Counted from the stretch's first letter, positions 17,573 to 28,783 are shown. The stretch: DNA of 64,000 nt from JBBIPA01 sp963775935 (GCA_963775935.1 CAVZKR010000008.1:219087-283086); one strand, 5' to 3'. Notes: a model not told the origin generated them from the letters alone. Numbers and translations are program-made.

Positions 17573-17636
17573 TTCATACCAGATAGGCCAAAATCAGCGG
17601 ATGAATAAGCTATAGTTGCCAATAGGTTATAGGTTT

Positions 17637-19217
17637 ATGAGGCAAATTCAGAGAATAACAATCATAATAGCAGTGCTATTCATTATTACACTGCTGTCTC
17701 TTATTATAGGTTGTCTATCCCAACAACCACAAAAGGGGTTGAACTTATTGGATGCAGGTCCTATCACCCTGGATCCTGCAGTCTCAAGTGAATTATCTTC
17801 TCATGGCTATATAATGCAGATATTCAGTGGATTAGTCTCTCTTGATGACGAATTGAATCCCGCACCAGATGTTTCCGAGCGGTGGCAAATAAGTCCTGAT
17901 GGTAGAACTTACACGTTCTTTTTACGCAAAGATGTCAGATTCCACGATGGTAAGTCGGTAACCGCAAAGGACTTCAAATTTTCCTGGGAACGAGCATGTA
18001 GTCCTAAAACTGGGTCGCAAACAGCGCCAATGTATTTAAACGACATTGTCGGCGCCAGTGATGTACTACATGGCCAGGCTACAGAAATAAAAGGTGTAGA
18101 GATAGTCGATGATTACACAATCAGAGTAACTATTGATGCGCCAAAAGCCTATTTTCTGGCTAAACTCTCGTATCCCACTGCTTTTGTCATTGATAAAACC
18201 AACGTAACTCAGGGAGAAAGATGGTGGCATAATCCCAATGGAACCGGCCCATTCAAGCTTAAAGAATGGCAGGAAGGAAAAATCCTGATATTACAACCAA
18301 ACAAACTTTATTACCGACCACTACCCAAAGTCAGTCAAATAGCTTTTCAGCTTCTAGCTGGTACACCAATAGAATTGTACGAAACAGATAAAATCGATGT
18401 GGCACAAGTCTACACAGAATATATTGAGCGTGCAACTGATAAAAGAGGACCTTTTTACAAGGAATTAACCACATTCCCAGAGTTGAGCCTTAATTATCTC
18501 GGTTTTAATGTCAAGAAGCCTCCCTTCGATGATGTGAATGTAAGAAACGCTTTTTGCCTTGCAGTAAACAAGGAGCAAATTATTAAAATTATAATGAAGG
18601 GAACGGCTGCCAACGCTACAGGTATCCTCCCGCCAGGCATGCCAGGACATAATGAAAAGCTACCAGCCACTGAACATAACATTGCAAAAGCCAAAAGTCT
18701 TCTCTCAAATTCTAAATATCAGAGCACCGCCAACTTCCCTCCGATTACGCTTACTATTTCAGGGTGGGGAGGTGATATATCACCCAGCTTAGGAGCCATA
18801 ATACAGGATTGGCAAGAAAATCTTGGCATAGAAGTGACTATTAGACAAATTGAACCGGACGTATTCCTTTACTACCTGAATAAAGAAGCTGATGAGATGT
18901 TTATGCTGGGCTGGGTTGCTGATTATCCTGATCCCCAAAATTTCCTTGACAATCTATTTCACACTGGCGCCTCGTATAATACCGGCAATTATTCTAATCC
19001 AGTTGTAGATAGACTTTTGGATCAAGCAGCAATAGAACCCGACCCTGCTACAAGAATCAAAATATATCACCAAGCGGAGCAAATGATCCTAAATGATGCC
19101 GCCTGTCTCCCTTTGTGGTATAACACTAGCTACGTTCTTATTAAACCTTACGTTAAAAACTATAAGCTTAATCCCATGGGCATACCATCACTCAGTCAAG
19201 TGTATATTGAAAAATAA
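17637..19217 (+). CDS. ABC transporter substrate-binding lipoprotein, peptide/oligopeptide family (SBP_bac_5)
   Basis: 526 residues with a signal peptide and lipobox ending at Cys26 (SLIIGC), so it is anchored to the outer face of the membrane. Family 5 features include the N-terminal LDPAVSSE segment, WERACSP, NGTGPFKLKEW and the C-terminal PLWYNTSYVLI. No permease or ATPase genes are adjacent, so its transporter partner must lie elsewhere. ATG 17637 is preferred to upstream starts because it leads straight into the signal sequence. Confidence 0.88.
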   Translation: MRQIQRITIIIAVLFIITLLSLIIGCLSQQPQKGLNLLDAGPITLDPAVSSELSSHGYIMQIFSGLVSLDDELNPAPDVSERWQISPDGRTYTFFLRKDVRFHDGKSVTAKDFKFSWERACSPKTGSQTAPMYLNDIVGASDVLHGQATEIKGVEIVDDYTIRVTIDAPKAYFLAKLSYPTAFVIDKTNVTQGERWWHNPNGTGPFKLKEWQEGKILILQPNKLYYRPLPKVSQIAFQLLAGTPIELYETDKIDVAQVYTEYIERATDKRGPFYKELTTFPELSLNYLGFNVKKPPFDDVNVRNAFCLAVNKEQIIKIIMKGTAANATGILPPGMPGHNEKLPATEHNIAKAKSLLSNSKYQSTANFPPITLTISGWGGDISPSLGAIIQDWQENLGIEVTIRQIEPDVFLYYLNKEADEMFMLGWVADYPDPQNFLDNLFHTGASYNTGNYSNPVVDRLLDQAAIEPDPATRIKIYHQAEQMILNDAACLPLWYNTSYVLIKPYVKNYKLNPMGIPSLSQVYIEK

Positions 19218-19354
19218 GTAATAATGCATATTCCAATTTGAGGCAACCAGTTAAGCAATAATAAGAGTTATGTCGCAGATAACCAGTCATATACCATCTA
19301 CTTTTAGTCCAACCCAGTCAATGAAACAACGTTTAAATATTAATGCCATAGCTA

Positions 19355-21136
19355 TCAGGCTTTTTTGTCAAGGCGATGGGTCAGCGCTTGGTATTCATCC
19401 CACATCTGCTTGGGAAGTCTATCACCAAATTTATTAAAAAATTCTTTGATCTCCTTAAGTTCCTCTTTCCACTCTTCCACGGAAATGGACAGTAATTTTT
19501 CCATAACATTGTTCGGTAGATTAATGCCTTCCATATCAAGCCCGCCTGATGTTGGTATATAACCAATTGGCGTTTCTCTCGCATCGGCCAACTCTCCGCA
19601 GCGTCTAACTATCCAATCTAGGACCCGAAGGTTCTCACTAAATCCAGGCCAAAGGAACCTACCTCTGTTATCAGTGCGAAACCAATTAACATGGAATATT
19701 TTAGGAGGCTTGGTTAATTTCCTGCCCATGTCAAGCCAATGCCCAAAATAATCAGCCATGTTATAGCCACAAAACGGCAACATAGCCATGGGATCGCGCC
19801 GCACCTCACCGAGTTTACCATATTGGGCAGCAGTGCGCTCCGATGCCAAACTAGCGCCAACAAGTACACCGTGTTGCCAGTTATAGGATTCATAAACCAA
19901 AGGTGCTAATTGCGCTCGGCGGCCACCAAAGATTAGCGCTGAAATTGGTACCCCCTCAGGATCCTCCCAATTCGGAGCAATGCAAGGGCACTGGGCCGCT
20001 GGGGCAGTATAACGACTATTTGGATTAGCTCCGGGGATGATGCTACCTTTTTCATCAGTGATACCTGGTCGCCAGTAATTTCCCTCCCAATCAAAACCTT
20101 CCGCTGGTGGTGATCCCTCACCACCTTCCCACCAAACTGTCATATCAGGTTTGAGGAGGACATTGGTATAGATTGTATTTTTTGTGATGGTAGCCATGGC
20201 ATTTGGATTCGTCTTCCAATTGGTTCCTGGAGCCACGCCAAAAAAACCAGCCTCGGGATTGATTGCCCACAACCGCCCATCTTCCTTAACCCTCAACCAG
20301 GCAATATCATCACCAATAGTTACCACTTTAAATCCTTTGGCTTTTAGAGCATCGGGTGGAATCAGCATAGCTAGATTAGTTTTGCCACAGGCACTAGGAA
20401 AAGCGCCACCAATGTATATCAGTTTGCCCTCTGGGTTTTCAATACCAACTATTAGCATATGCTCGGCCAACCAACCCTCTTTCCGTGCCATATAACTGGC
20501 AATACGAAGAGAAAGGCATTTCTTACCCAACAGCACATTACCTCCATAGCCACTGCCCACACTCCAGATAGTATTATCTTCTGGGAAGTGAAGAATAAGA
20601 CGCTTATTTATGTCCAGATCTGCCTTACCGTGTAAACACTTCGTGAATTCACCACCAGTGCCAATCATGTCAAGCACCGGCTTACCAATACGGGTCATAA
20701 TGCGCATATTCAGTACAACATAGATGCTATCGGTAAGTTCAACACCATACTTACTAAACGGTGAGCCAATAGGTCCCATGGAAAATGGAATAACGTACAT
20801 GACGCGTCCTCTCATTGAACCACGGAAAATGGCTCCCGCCTTATCATAGGCCTCTATTGGGTTCATCCAGTTGTTGGTCGACCCAGCATCGTCTTTACGA
20901 CTGGTACAGATAAAAGTCAGGTTCTCTGTACGTGCAACATCGTTGGTTGCAGTGCGATGGTAGACACATCCCGGGAGTTTTTCCTGATTAAGCTGGATAA
21001 GTTCACCGGTGGCAATAGCCTCCCTCTCTAGATGTTCCCGTTCCCCCTCGGAACCATCGCACCAGACAATATCATCAGGTTGGCACAATTCAGCACAGTC
21101 TTTAATCCAGTTCTTAAGTACAATATGATTTGTCAC
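19355..21136 (-). CDS. pckG: Phosphoenolpyruvate carboxykinase (GTP)
   Basis: Interconverts oxaloacetate + GTP and PEP + CO2 + GDP, linking the C4 and C3 pools. The full-length 593-residue enzyme has the kinase-1a motif FPSACGKTNLAM, GDDIAWL, and the GTP-family C-terminal WFRTDNRGRFLWPGFSENLRV region. GTG start after GGAGGG. It stands alone, convergent with the peptide-binding lipoprotein gene. Confidence 0.97.
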   Translation of the reverse strand: MTNHIVLKNWIKDCAELCQPDDIVWCDGSEGEREHLEREAIATGELIQLNQEKLPGCVYHRTATNDVARTENLTFICTSRKDDAGSTNNWMNPIEAYDKAGAIFRGSMRGRVMYVIPFSMGPIGSPFSKYGVELTDSIYVVLNMRIMTRIGKPVLDMIGTGGEFTKCLHGKADLDINKRLILHFPEDNTIWSVGSGYGGNVLLGKKCLSLRIASYMARKEGWLAEHMLIVGIENPEGKLIYIGGAFPSACGKTNLAMLIPPDALKAKGFKVVTIGDDIAWLRVKEDGRLWAINPEAGFFGVAPGTNWKTNPNAMATITKNTIYTNVLLKPDMTVWWEGGEGSPPAEGFDWEGNYWRPGITDEKGSIIPGANPNSRYTAPAAQCPCIAPNWEDPEGVPISALIFGGRRAQLAPLVYESYNWQHGVLVGASLASERTAAQYGKLGEVRRDPMAMLPFCGYNMADYFGHWLDMGRKLTKPPKIFHVNWFRTDNRGRFLWPGFSENLRVLDWIVRRCGELADARETPIGYIPTSGGLDMEGINLPNNVMEKLLSISVEEWKEELKEIKEFFNKFGDRLPKQMWDEYQALTHRLDKKA

Positions 21137-21405
21137 TTTGACCCTCCTATCTCATGTAATATCTTTTTTAGGAGGCATTTGCACGCCTTTTGTAAAAATA
21201 CCACACAATAACATTGCATGGTATGAAATGAGTTGACCCCGATAATGGCATCACGTATTCAGTTGAATTTACCCCGGTAGTACAATATGCTCTGACCATT
21301 ATAGACGAGGTTAAAAAACATATCAATTGCTTGTATGACACGAGTTTTGCTATTATTTTAAAACAATTGCTCGACGCCTTACGGCTATCACGAGGTGAGT
21401 AATCC

Positions 21406-22443
21406 ATGAAAAGAGTAGGCATTGTTTATGACCCCTTATATCTTGAACATGATACGGGAAGCCATGTTGAAAATACCAAAAGGTTAACCGCGATTATATC
21501 ATTACTCGAAGAAAGCCAATTGAAAGATAAGCTTATGCCATTGTCACCACGTGCAGCTACTATAGATGAATTATCCAAGGTTCACGCTAAAGAGTATATA
21601 GCACAAGTACAACTGAAATGTGAAAGTGGTGGTGGCTGGTTTGATGCAGATACCGTAGTCTCTCGCGGTTCTTATCAAGCTGCTATTTATGCTGCTGGTG
21701 GAGTTCTTACTGCTATCGATGCAGTAATGAACAGAACAGTAGATAACGCTTTTGCACTCGTTCGACCACCAGGACATCACGCTACCTGCTGGCATGCGAT
21801 GGGTTTTTGTTTATTCAATAATATAGCTGTTGCTGCTAAGTACGCATTAGCAAACTATAACATCGAACGGGTCATCATCATTGACTTCGATGTTCATCAT
21901 GGAAATGGCACACAGGATACTTTCTATACTGATTCCAGCGTTCTCTATTTTTCGACCCATCAATATCCTCTTTATCCTGGGACCGGCAGTATTGATGAAA
22001 CCGGAGCCAGAGAAGGAGATGGCTTTACGGTCAATGTGCCTCTTATTGCAGGCTGGGGAGATAAGGAATACGAAACAGTTTTTGAAGATATCCTTGCGCC
22101 TGTCGCCATGCGTTTTAAACCACAGCTTATCTTAGTATCAGCTGGATACGATGCCCATTGGGCTGACAATATTGCCCTGATGAAATTAAGCGTATCAGGC
22201 TTTTCCCGACTGGTAGAGATAATAAAAGTATTGGCTGATACATTATGTCAAGGTAACTTAGTCTTCGCACTAGAAGGTGGTTATCATCTCCAGGCATTAT
22301 CTTCGTCGGTAGCGACTTCATTGAACACACTTCTAGAAAACAAGGAGATTATAGATACTCTGGGCAAGCAAGAATTAAACACAAGACCCACCAATTTCGA
22401 TGGCTTCATCAAAACAGTGAAAGACAAACATCAATTAAAATGA
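21406..22443 (+). CDS. Histone deacetylase/acetylpolyamine amidohydrolase family protein
   Basis: A 345-residue arginase-fold zinc deacetylase. The active-site blocks are RPPGHHA, IDFDVHHGNGTQ (zinc ligands Asp and His) and SAGYDAHWAD (third ligand). In bacteria these act on acetylated proteins, polyamines or acetoin-related substrates; the substrate is not predictable here. GAGGTGA ribosome site 8 nt before ATG 21406. Confidence 0.9.
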   Translation: MKRVGIVYDPLYLEHDTGSHVENTKRLTAIISLLEESQLKDKLMPLSPRAATIDELSKVHAKEYIAQVQLKCESGGGWFDADTVVSRGSYQAAIYAAGGVLTAIDAVMNRTVDNAFALVRPPGHHATCWHAMGFCLFNNIAVAAKYALANYNIERVIIIDFDVHHGNGTQDTFYTDSSVLYFSTHQYPLYPGTGSIDETGAREGDGFTVNVPLIAGWGDKEYETVFEDILAPVAMRFKPQLILVSAGYDAHWADNIALMKLSVSGFSRLVEIIKVLADTLCQGNLVFALEGGYHLQALSSSVATSLNTLLENKEIIDTLGKQELNTRPTNFDGFIKTVKDKHQLK

Positions 22444-22484
22444 AGAGTGAAAAAGCACTTCAAAAATAAAAACTGTAACCTATC

Positions 22485-23402
22485 TTAAGCAGTCTTCCCA
22501 GTAGTAGTCTTCCATGAAATTAGTTTCTTTAATTCACCCTTATCCCATGACACCAGAAGAGGTCCCGCTATGCAAATGGAATCGTATGTACCAATAACGA
22601 CACCCAGCATTAGTACCAGGATAAAATAATGAACAGTCGCTCCGCCAAGTAAAAAGATAGCTACGATAGCAAAAAGAGTAGTCAAGCTCGTATTTAAGCA
22701 CCTTCCCATTGTTTCTATGACACTTACATTGACCGTTGTTTCAAAATCCTTACTAATACCCTTGGTCACATTCTCACGGATACGGTCAAAGACGACCACC
22801 GTATTGTTGATACTATAACCGACAATAGTGAGCATGCCGGTGATAAACATAGCATCAACCTGCACACCAAGAGCCCAGCCTAGAATAGAAAATATACCCA
22901 TTACAATCACTACATCGTGAAGCAGAGAGATTATTGCACAGGTGCCCCAGCGAAATGACTTTGGTATTCGCCGGAACGCCCAGGCTATATAGAGCAACAT
23001 AAATACAGCGGCAACCACCACAGCAATAGCGGCATTACGTCCAGTTTCGGTAGCAATAACGGGAGAAACAGCGAAAAAGTCTCTGATAGTTGACGTTGTA
23101 TTTAATGTCTTTTCTAAGGTCGTGGTCAATTCCTGTTTAGCCTCAGTTGATATCTCTTTAATGCGGATAATATAGTCGCCTTCACCTGTCCGCTGGATTG
23201 CCGCTTCACCGTACCCAATGTTGCTAAGTTCTTGACGTAATTGCTCCTGAGTGACCTCATTGTTGAAACGTAACGTCATCGTAGTGCCGCTCTGAAATTC
23301 AACCCCCGGTTTAAACCCAAAAACAATAAGCGAAATAATGCCAGGAATGAGTAGCAGCGCCGAGATAAGAAAGAACCAATAACGTTTCCCCACAATATTC
23401 AT
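22485..23402 (-). CDS. secF: Protein translocase subunit SecF
   Basis: 305 residues with six membrane helices and the SecF signatures FGFKPGVEFQSGTTM near the start and GYSINNTVVVFDRIREN in the middle. SecDF uses the proton gradient to complete protein export. It starts 3 nt after the secD stop; unlike secD it is intact. Confidence 0.95.
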   Translation of the reverse strand: MNIVGKRYWFFLISALLLIPGIISLIVFGFKPGVEFQSGTTMTLRFNNEVTQEQLRQELSNIGYGEAAIQRTGEGDYIIRIKEISTEAKQELTTTLEKTLNTTSTIRDFFAVSPVIATETGRNAAIAVVVAAVFMLLYIAWAFRRIPKSFRWGTCAIISLLHDVVIVMGIFSILGWALGVQVDAMFITGMLTIVGYSINNTVVVFDRIRENVTKGISKDFETTVNVSVIETMGRCLNTSLTTLFAIVAIFLLGGATVHYFILVLMLGVVIGTYDSICIAGPLLVSWDKGELKKLISWKTTTGKTA

Positions 23403-23405
23403 TAT

Positions 23406-24720
23406 CTATACTCCATATGCAGAGGGATTTTTCACTGCTTTTATTGCGAAACGGAGAAGTACACGTGAAATAGTAATAGCTGAAAACATACTGAGAGCGA
23501 CACCGATAAACAAGGTTATGGCAAAACCTTTCACCATAAAAGCACCTAAAGTTTCCCCAAACCATGCCAGGATAATGCAGGCAATAAAAGTGGTGACATT
23601 GCTATCGCGTATCGCCAGCCAGGCACGAGAAAAGCCAGTTTCTACAGCAGCACTTATAGTGCGCCCTGCCCGCAGTTCCTCCTTCATTCTCTCGAAGATA
23701 AGCACATTAGCATCTACAGCCATACCCAGCGATACGATAAAAGCGGCCACCCCAGGAAGGGTTAAAGTGATTGGAATCAACTTGAAAATCGCTATAAATA
23801 AAACACTGTAAATCAATAAAGCGATACAGGCGACAAATCCAGACATGCGATAATACAAAATCATAAAGAGAATAATCATCACCGCCCCAATTGCACCAGC
23901 AATCAGGCTTTTCTGAATTGAATCACTCCCCAATGTGGCATCAACATCCTGCTCCTGCATAATTTTCAATGGCACGTCGAGTGAACCTGAGTTAAGCTGT
24001 ATAGCTAATGTATTAGAACCTTCTAAGTCAAGACCAGTAATAACTCCTTTGTCCTTAATTACTGATTGCACGGTTGGAGCAGAAATAAGCTGATCATCCA
24101 AAAATATTCCCAGAGGCTTATTAAATTACGCTTGGTGATTTGCTCGAATAGTATTGCGCCTTCTTCATTCCACTCAATAGCACTTCAGGTTTATTTGTCT
24201 GTGGCTCTAAAACGACTTTCGCATTGGGCTTTAGATATTTCCCAGTAAGTTCTTTCTCTTTTCCATCTTTGCCAATTGCTATGGCTTTGTTCCAAATTGG
24301 ATTACCTTTGTCACTCAAGTACTGGAGTTGCCTTTTTCATCTAACTTTGCTTCCCTGAAGTCAAGTTCAGCTACCTGACCTATTGCTTTCTTAGCGTCAT
24401 CAACATTTTTAACACCCGGTAGCTGAACCAGAATGCGATCAGTACCTTGTCTCTGTATGAGCGGCTCGCTAACTCCATAGGCGTTTACACGCCTCTCGAT
24501 TTTCCCCAATACACCCTCCATAGCATCCTCATCTTTTTGTGAAGGGTCTTTCTGGGTCAGGTCAGCCTGATAAACAAGATAACTACCTCCCTTGAGATCA
24601 AGACCCAGACTTAATCCCTGTCTGCCAAACCTATTGCTATCAAGAGGGAAAACTGACCCAGATAGCAAAGACTAAGAGAATTAGAATAAAGATGAATAAA
24701 TATATATTTGATTTTTTCAA
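23406..24720 (-). pseudogene. secD: Protein translocase subunit SecD, reading frame broken in four places
   Basis: The protein is recognisable end to end: TTG 24720 (KKSNIYLFIF membrane anchor), LGLDLKGGSYLVYQ, a P1 region with VNAYGVSEPLIQ, and a membrane domain with GMAVDANVLIFERMKEE. The frame changes near 24646 (an extra C in CCC), 24333-24337 (one A short in a run), about 24175, and about 24123. Each is repaired by a single-base change. SecD is normally essential alongside the intact secF, and cca next door is broken in the same way. Consensus errors therefore seem likelier than true loss. Confidence 0.85.
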
Positions 24721-24769
24721 TTCTTACCCAATCCTTACTCTACAATACTTACGAAATCAACATGCGAAA

Positions 24770-26281
24770 TTAATCATGAATCTGTAATGCTTTGATTTTA
24801 CCTTTACTATTATCTTCTTTTTTCAATTTATTAAGAACTAGATTTATTGCTTCTTCCCTTGTTTCTACTTCACCAACTGCTTGCGCTTCATAAACTAAGC
24901 GTAGAAGTTTACCAATCAGAGGCCCTGAAGTCAAGTGGAAGATATTCATTAAGTCATGCCCATCAACTAACTTGACTGGTAGTCGCGTTTGTTTCTGGCT
25001 CTTGATGCTCTTTTATTATGTAACTGATCAAATGATTGTGTTGCTCCCATTCCTTAATATCCAGATTAGGTCCTCGCGCGGCTAAATAATCAGCCAGCGC
25101 CAGAAACAGAATATCAATACCGGCATCACCAACATCCCTGAAATACCGATAAATAGCTCGACTGGTGGGTAACCCAGCATTTGCCATTTGAACAGGTCGG
25201 AGATGGTAACAAGCTAGGTTTTCCACCAGCTTTATTTCCCGATTTGAAAACCTCAATCTAGTTAATATAGTAACGGTTTTTGCTGCGCCCTCTTTAGCAT
25301 GCCCTATAAATCTGGTCCTGCCTGTTTTATCAACAGTCTTCGTCTGGGGCTTGGCAATATCATGGAGCAGCGCTCCAATCTTGAGAGAAATCCTACGGTT
25401 GCTATCGCCGGAGACTCTTTCATCAAAATACTGCTCCATTTTTTTTGACCATGGAGTCACTTTCAGTAAATCATCCTTGTCGTATTTCCATTGTCGTTCA
25501 CGGAGTATAAACTCAACAGCAGCCACAGTTTCTAATGAATGGTTCAATACATCCCAGTAATGTTCTTTAGGTTGTTCCACACCTCTTAGTTCTTCTAACT
25601 CAGGAATTATTTCGGTAAGCAGGTTCACTTCATCCAAATAACGCAGGTAATCACTGCATGAAGACAGTGTAAATATTTTAAGTAGTTCATCCCTCTGTCT
25701 TTCCCCAGAAACAGAAGTAATGAGCTTTGCGTACTGCTTAATTAGACGCTTTGTATCACGCTCAATATTGCCTCCCAATTCAGCGGCTAATCGAACTGCT
25801 CGCAATAAGCGTGATGGATCATCCTTGAAAATGCACGTGACTCAGTGCTCTTATCGTTTTCCTTCCCAGATCAGCTTTACCTTTAAAAGGATCAATCAAG
25901 TGCCATGAATCCTGAGAGAAACTCACCCAACTCAATCGCCATCGCATCAATGGTAAAATCACGGCGAGCCAAATCTTCCTCAATTGTCCCGGAGAAAGTC
26001 GAGAAGTCAAGATACAATGGCTGTTCCCATTTGGTCATTACCACTCTAGCAACTCTGTTAACCTCATCTAGTAAAACATACCGACCGCCTATAATGTCAG
26101 ATATTTTTTTAGCTATTCCTATGGCATCTCCACCAACCGAGATATCAATATCGTTTGTTTCTCTCCCGCTTAGTAAATCGCGAACAAAGCCGCCAACGAG
26201 ATAAGCTTGATGCTTTTCATGCGTAATAGTTTTTACTACACAATTGAGGAGCGTTAAAATATTGGAGTTGAGATCTGGCAT
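24770..26281 (-). pseudogene. cca: CCA tRNA nucleotidyltransferase/polyA polymerase family, broken in three places
   Basis: The head domain starts MPDLNSNILTLL and has LVGGFVRDLLSG and DIDISVGG (metal-binding aspartates), then the RRDFTIDAMAIEL motif. The next frame carries LIDPFKGKADLGRK, the third KDDPSRLLRAVRLA and an HD-type domain (LLHDIAKPQTKT). The C-terminal segment VDGHDLMNIF to the stop at 24770 lies in a fourth frame. Breaks fall near 25912-25922, 25825-25843 and 24975-24988. Two of three threonine/glycine-type neighbours in this window lack an encoded CCA, so the enzyme is needed. I suspect sequence errors. Confidence 0.82.
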
Positions 26282-26351
26282 TAGTTTCGATTATATCGAA
26301 AGGTATACCTGTTGTAAAGGAATCCAGGCTGATACATCCACTCGTATTCTT

Positions 26352-26360
26352 TGCTATAAT
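26352..26360 (+). promoter_or_regulatory. Extended -10 promoter of proB
   Basis: TGCTATAAT (26352-26360) without a good -35. The ATG of proB is only 8 nt after the -10, so the message would have at most a 1-3 nt leader. Confidence 0.6.
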
Positions 26361-26368
26361 GAGTCACC

Positions 26369-27481
26369 ATGCTTTATAAAAGGATTGTAGCCAAATTTGG
26401 CACCAATCTACTTACCGGAGGAACTGAGCAACTTGATCGAAAAATCATGTCAAGCCTGGTTCAACAGGTTGCTCAGCTTCACAGCGAAGGTCATGAAATA
26501 GTCATTGTCTCCTCAGGAGCAGTTGCTGCCGGAAGACAAAAATTGGGGCTGCGTAAGAAACAAAGGGATATCCCTTTTAAACAGGTTCTTGCCTCAGTAG
26601 GTCAAAGCCATCTTATGCATACCTACGAGCAAATGCTAAGCAGATATGGTATAACCATAGCTCAAGCATTACTGACGAAATCTGACCTTGGTCGTCGTGC
26701 TGGCTATCTGAACGCCAGAAATACGTTATTGGCATTGATTGAACTTGGAGTGATTTGCATTATAAATGAGAATGATGTGGTCGCTACTGACGAAATCGGA
26801 GGTACTAGATTCGGAGACAATGATAATCTTTCTGCAATGGTAGCTACTCTCATAGACGCAGACCTCTTAGTATTGCTTACAGATATAGATGGTCTTTATA
26901 CTGAAGACCCTCGAGATAATCCAAAGGCAAAGCTTATCTCCCGTGTGGAAAAAATAGACGGCCGTATTCAGCGTTTAGCGAGCAATACTGCTGGTGTTCG
27001 AGGTGTTGGTGGCATGAGTACGAAAATTGAAGCCGCTAAGTTAGCTACCACGTGCGGGATAACTGTTGTTATCAGCAATGGATTTAAACCTGATAATTTA
27101 CGACGAATTGCCCTCGGTAATAACACGGGTACTATTTTTATACCAATACCAACCAAAATAAAAAGCAAAAAACGATGGATACTTAGCGGGCTTGCCTCCA
27201 AAGGAAAATTGATTATTGATAGAGGCGCTGTACTGGCAATTAAAAAACTAAATAAAAGCTTACTTCCAGCCGGTATTATCGACCTGGAAGGAAAATTCCA
27301 ACGTGGTGACGTCATTGATATCGTAGATGCTAAAGGAAATTGTCTCGGATGTGGTATATCTAACTATAATTCAGCTGAAGTCACCGCTATTAAGGGTGTT
27401 CACTCTAGAGCAGTATCGACCATATTGGGATATGAATATGGTAGCGAAATAGTCCATCGTAATAATATGATACTGATCTAG
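26369..27481 (+). CDS. proB: Glutamate 5-kinase
   Basis: First step of proline synthesis, ATP + glutamate to glutamyl 5-phosphate. 370 residues: an amino-acid-kinase domain (KFGTNLLTGG, IVSSGAVAAGR, NENDVVATDEI, GGMSTKIEAAKLA) and a C-terminal PUA domain (from about residue 275, with SRAVSTILGYEYGSEIVHRNN). It forms an operon with proA 27 nt downstream. No ribosome site is visible, consistent with a near-leaderless message. Confidence 0.96.
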   Translation: MLYKRIVAKFGTNLLTGGTEQLDRKIMSSLVQQVAQLHSEGHEIVIVSSGAVAAGRQKLGLRKKQRDIPFKQVLASVGQSHLMHTYEQMLSRYGITIAQALLTKSDLGRRAGYLNARNTLLALIELGVICIINENDVVATDEIGGTRFGDNDNLSAMVATLIDADLLVLLTDIDGLYTEDPRDNPKAKLISRVEKIDGRIQRLASNTAGVRGVGGMSTKIEAAKLATTCGITVVISNGFKPDNLRRIALGNNTGTIFIPIPTKIKSKKRWILSGLASKGKLIIDRGAVLAIKKLNKSLLPAGIIDLEGKFQRGDVIDIVDAKGNCLGCGISNYNSAEVTAIKGVHSRAVSTILGYEYGSEIVHRNNMILI

Positions 27482-27508
27482 AACGCCAATTTCTTTGCGG
27501 AGGGAATT

Positions 27509-28783
27509 ATGCAAGCTGCACTAACTGAATTAGAGCAAAAGGGTAAGCAAGCTAAAATAGCTTCTAAAAAACTTGCCTTTCTGGAAACAAACATCAAAAA
27601 CAAAGCCTTAATAAATATTAGCGATGCTATCATTTCTAACGAAGATGCGATCCTGCAGGCTAATAAAATAGACTATAAAGAAGCCAAAGCTGCTGGCATG
27701 AACGCAGCTATGCTTGATCGGCTCATGTTATCACCTGACCGCTTACAAAGCATCGCACAAGACATGAAAACAGTAGCTTCTTTAGCTGACCCAGTGGGAG
27801 AAGTAATCGAAGAGCGTATCCTTCCCAATGGTCTACGCCTCATCAAAAAGAGAGTGCCACTCGGAGTAATAGGAGCCATTTATGAAAGCCGTCCTAATGT
27901 CACTGCGGATATATCAGCATTATGCCTGAAAGCTGGCAATGCTTGCATTCTTCGTGGTGGCAAAGAGTCCCTACACTCCAACCTCGCATTAGCGAAAGTA
28001 ATTCAGGAAGCCGCATATAAAACAGGGATACCTCAAGGTGCAATACAGTTTATTGAGTCGACAGACAGGGTACTTGTAGACTATATGCTTAAGCTGAAGG
28101 AAATTATAGACCTTCTCATTCCCCGTGGTAGCGCCAGTTTAATTAATTTCGTTGTTGACCATGCTACTATGCCGGTCGTTGCTGGCGGTATAGGTGTTTG
28201 CCACACCTATGTGGATAGCAAAGCAGATATAAAGAAAGCAGTCGCCATTGCCTATAACGCTAAAGTACAACGACCAACGGTTTGTAACGCTTTGGACACA
28301 CTTCTAGTACATGTTTCCATAGCTCCCCATTATCTCCCATTAATCGCTGCTGAATGGGGCAAAGCCGGGGTGGAAATGCATTGTGATGAACGAGCTCTGG
28401 CTATTTTAAAGACAAATAATTCACTGAAGCTTGTACCCGCGAAAACCGAAGACTGGGGTAAGGAATTTCTAGCGCTAATTGCTGCCATTAAAGTAGTTGA
28501 TTCCTTTGATGAAGCCATTGAACATATCGACCGTTATGGCTCAGGGCATTCAGAGGCTATCATAACTGAGGATAAAGCTGCAGCCACCAGTTTCCTCGAT
28601 AAGGTTGATGCCGCCTGTGTCTACGCCAATGCCAGCACTCGTTTTACTGACGGTAGTCAATTTGGTATGGGCGCGGAAATAGGTATAAGCACCCAAAAAT
28701 TTCATGCGCGCGGTCCCATGGCACTAAGAGAAATTACGAGCTACAAATGGGTTATTATAGGCAATGGCCAGGTTCGGCCTTAG
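27509..28783 (+). CDS. proA: Glutamate-5-semialdehyde dehydrogenase
   Basis: Second step of proline synthesis, reducing glutamyl phosphate with NADPH. 424 residues with the ALDH-like fold and family motifs YESRPNVTADI, LRGGKES, PRGSASLI, and the catalytic cysteine in KVQRPTVCNALDT. It follows a GCGGAGGGA site. Its stop overlaps the convergent rph stop by 4 nt. Confidence 0.96.
   Translation: MQAALTELEQKGKQAKIASKKLAFLETNIKNKALINISDAIISNEDAILQANKIDYKEAKAAGMNAAMLDRLMLSPDRLQSIAQDMKTVASLADPVGEVIEERILPNGLRLIKKRVPLGVIGAIYESRPNVTADISALCLKAGNACILRGGKESLHSNLALAKVIQEAAYKTGIPQGAIQFIESTDRVLVDYMLKLKEIIDLLIPRGSASLINFVVDHATMPVVAGGIGVCHTYVDSKADIKKAVAIAYNAKVQRPTVCNALDTLLVHVSIAPHYLPLIAAEWGKAGVEMHCDERALAILKTNNSLKLVPAKTEDWGKEFLALIAAIKVVDSFDEAIEHIDRYGSGHSEAIITEDKAAATSFLDKVDAACVYANASTRFTDGSQFGMGAEIGISTQKFHARGPMALREITSYKWVIIGNGQVRP

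Noticed and set aside
24121..24318. Separate small gene on the minus strand
   Set aside because: It is an internal piece of secD in a shifted frame.
25819..26010. Separate small gene on the minus strand
   Set aside because: It is the middle part of the frame-broken cca gene (LIDPFKGKADLGRK).
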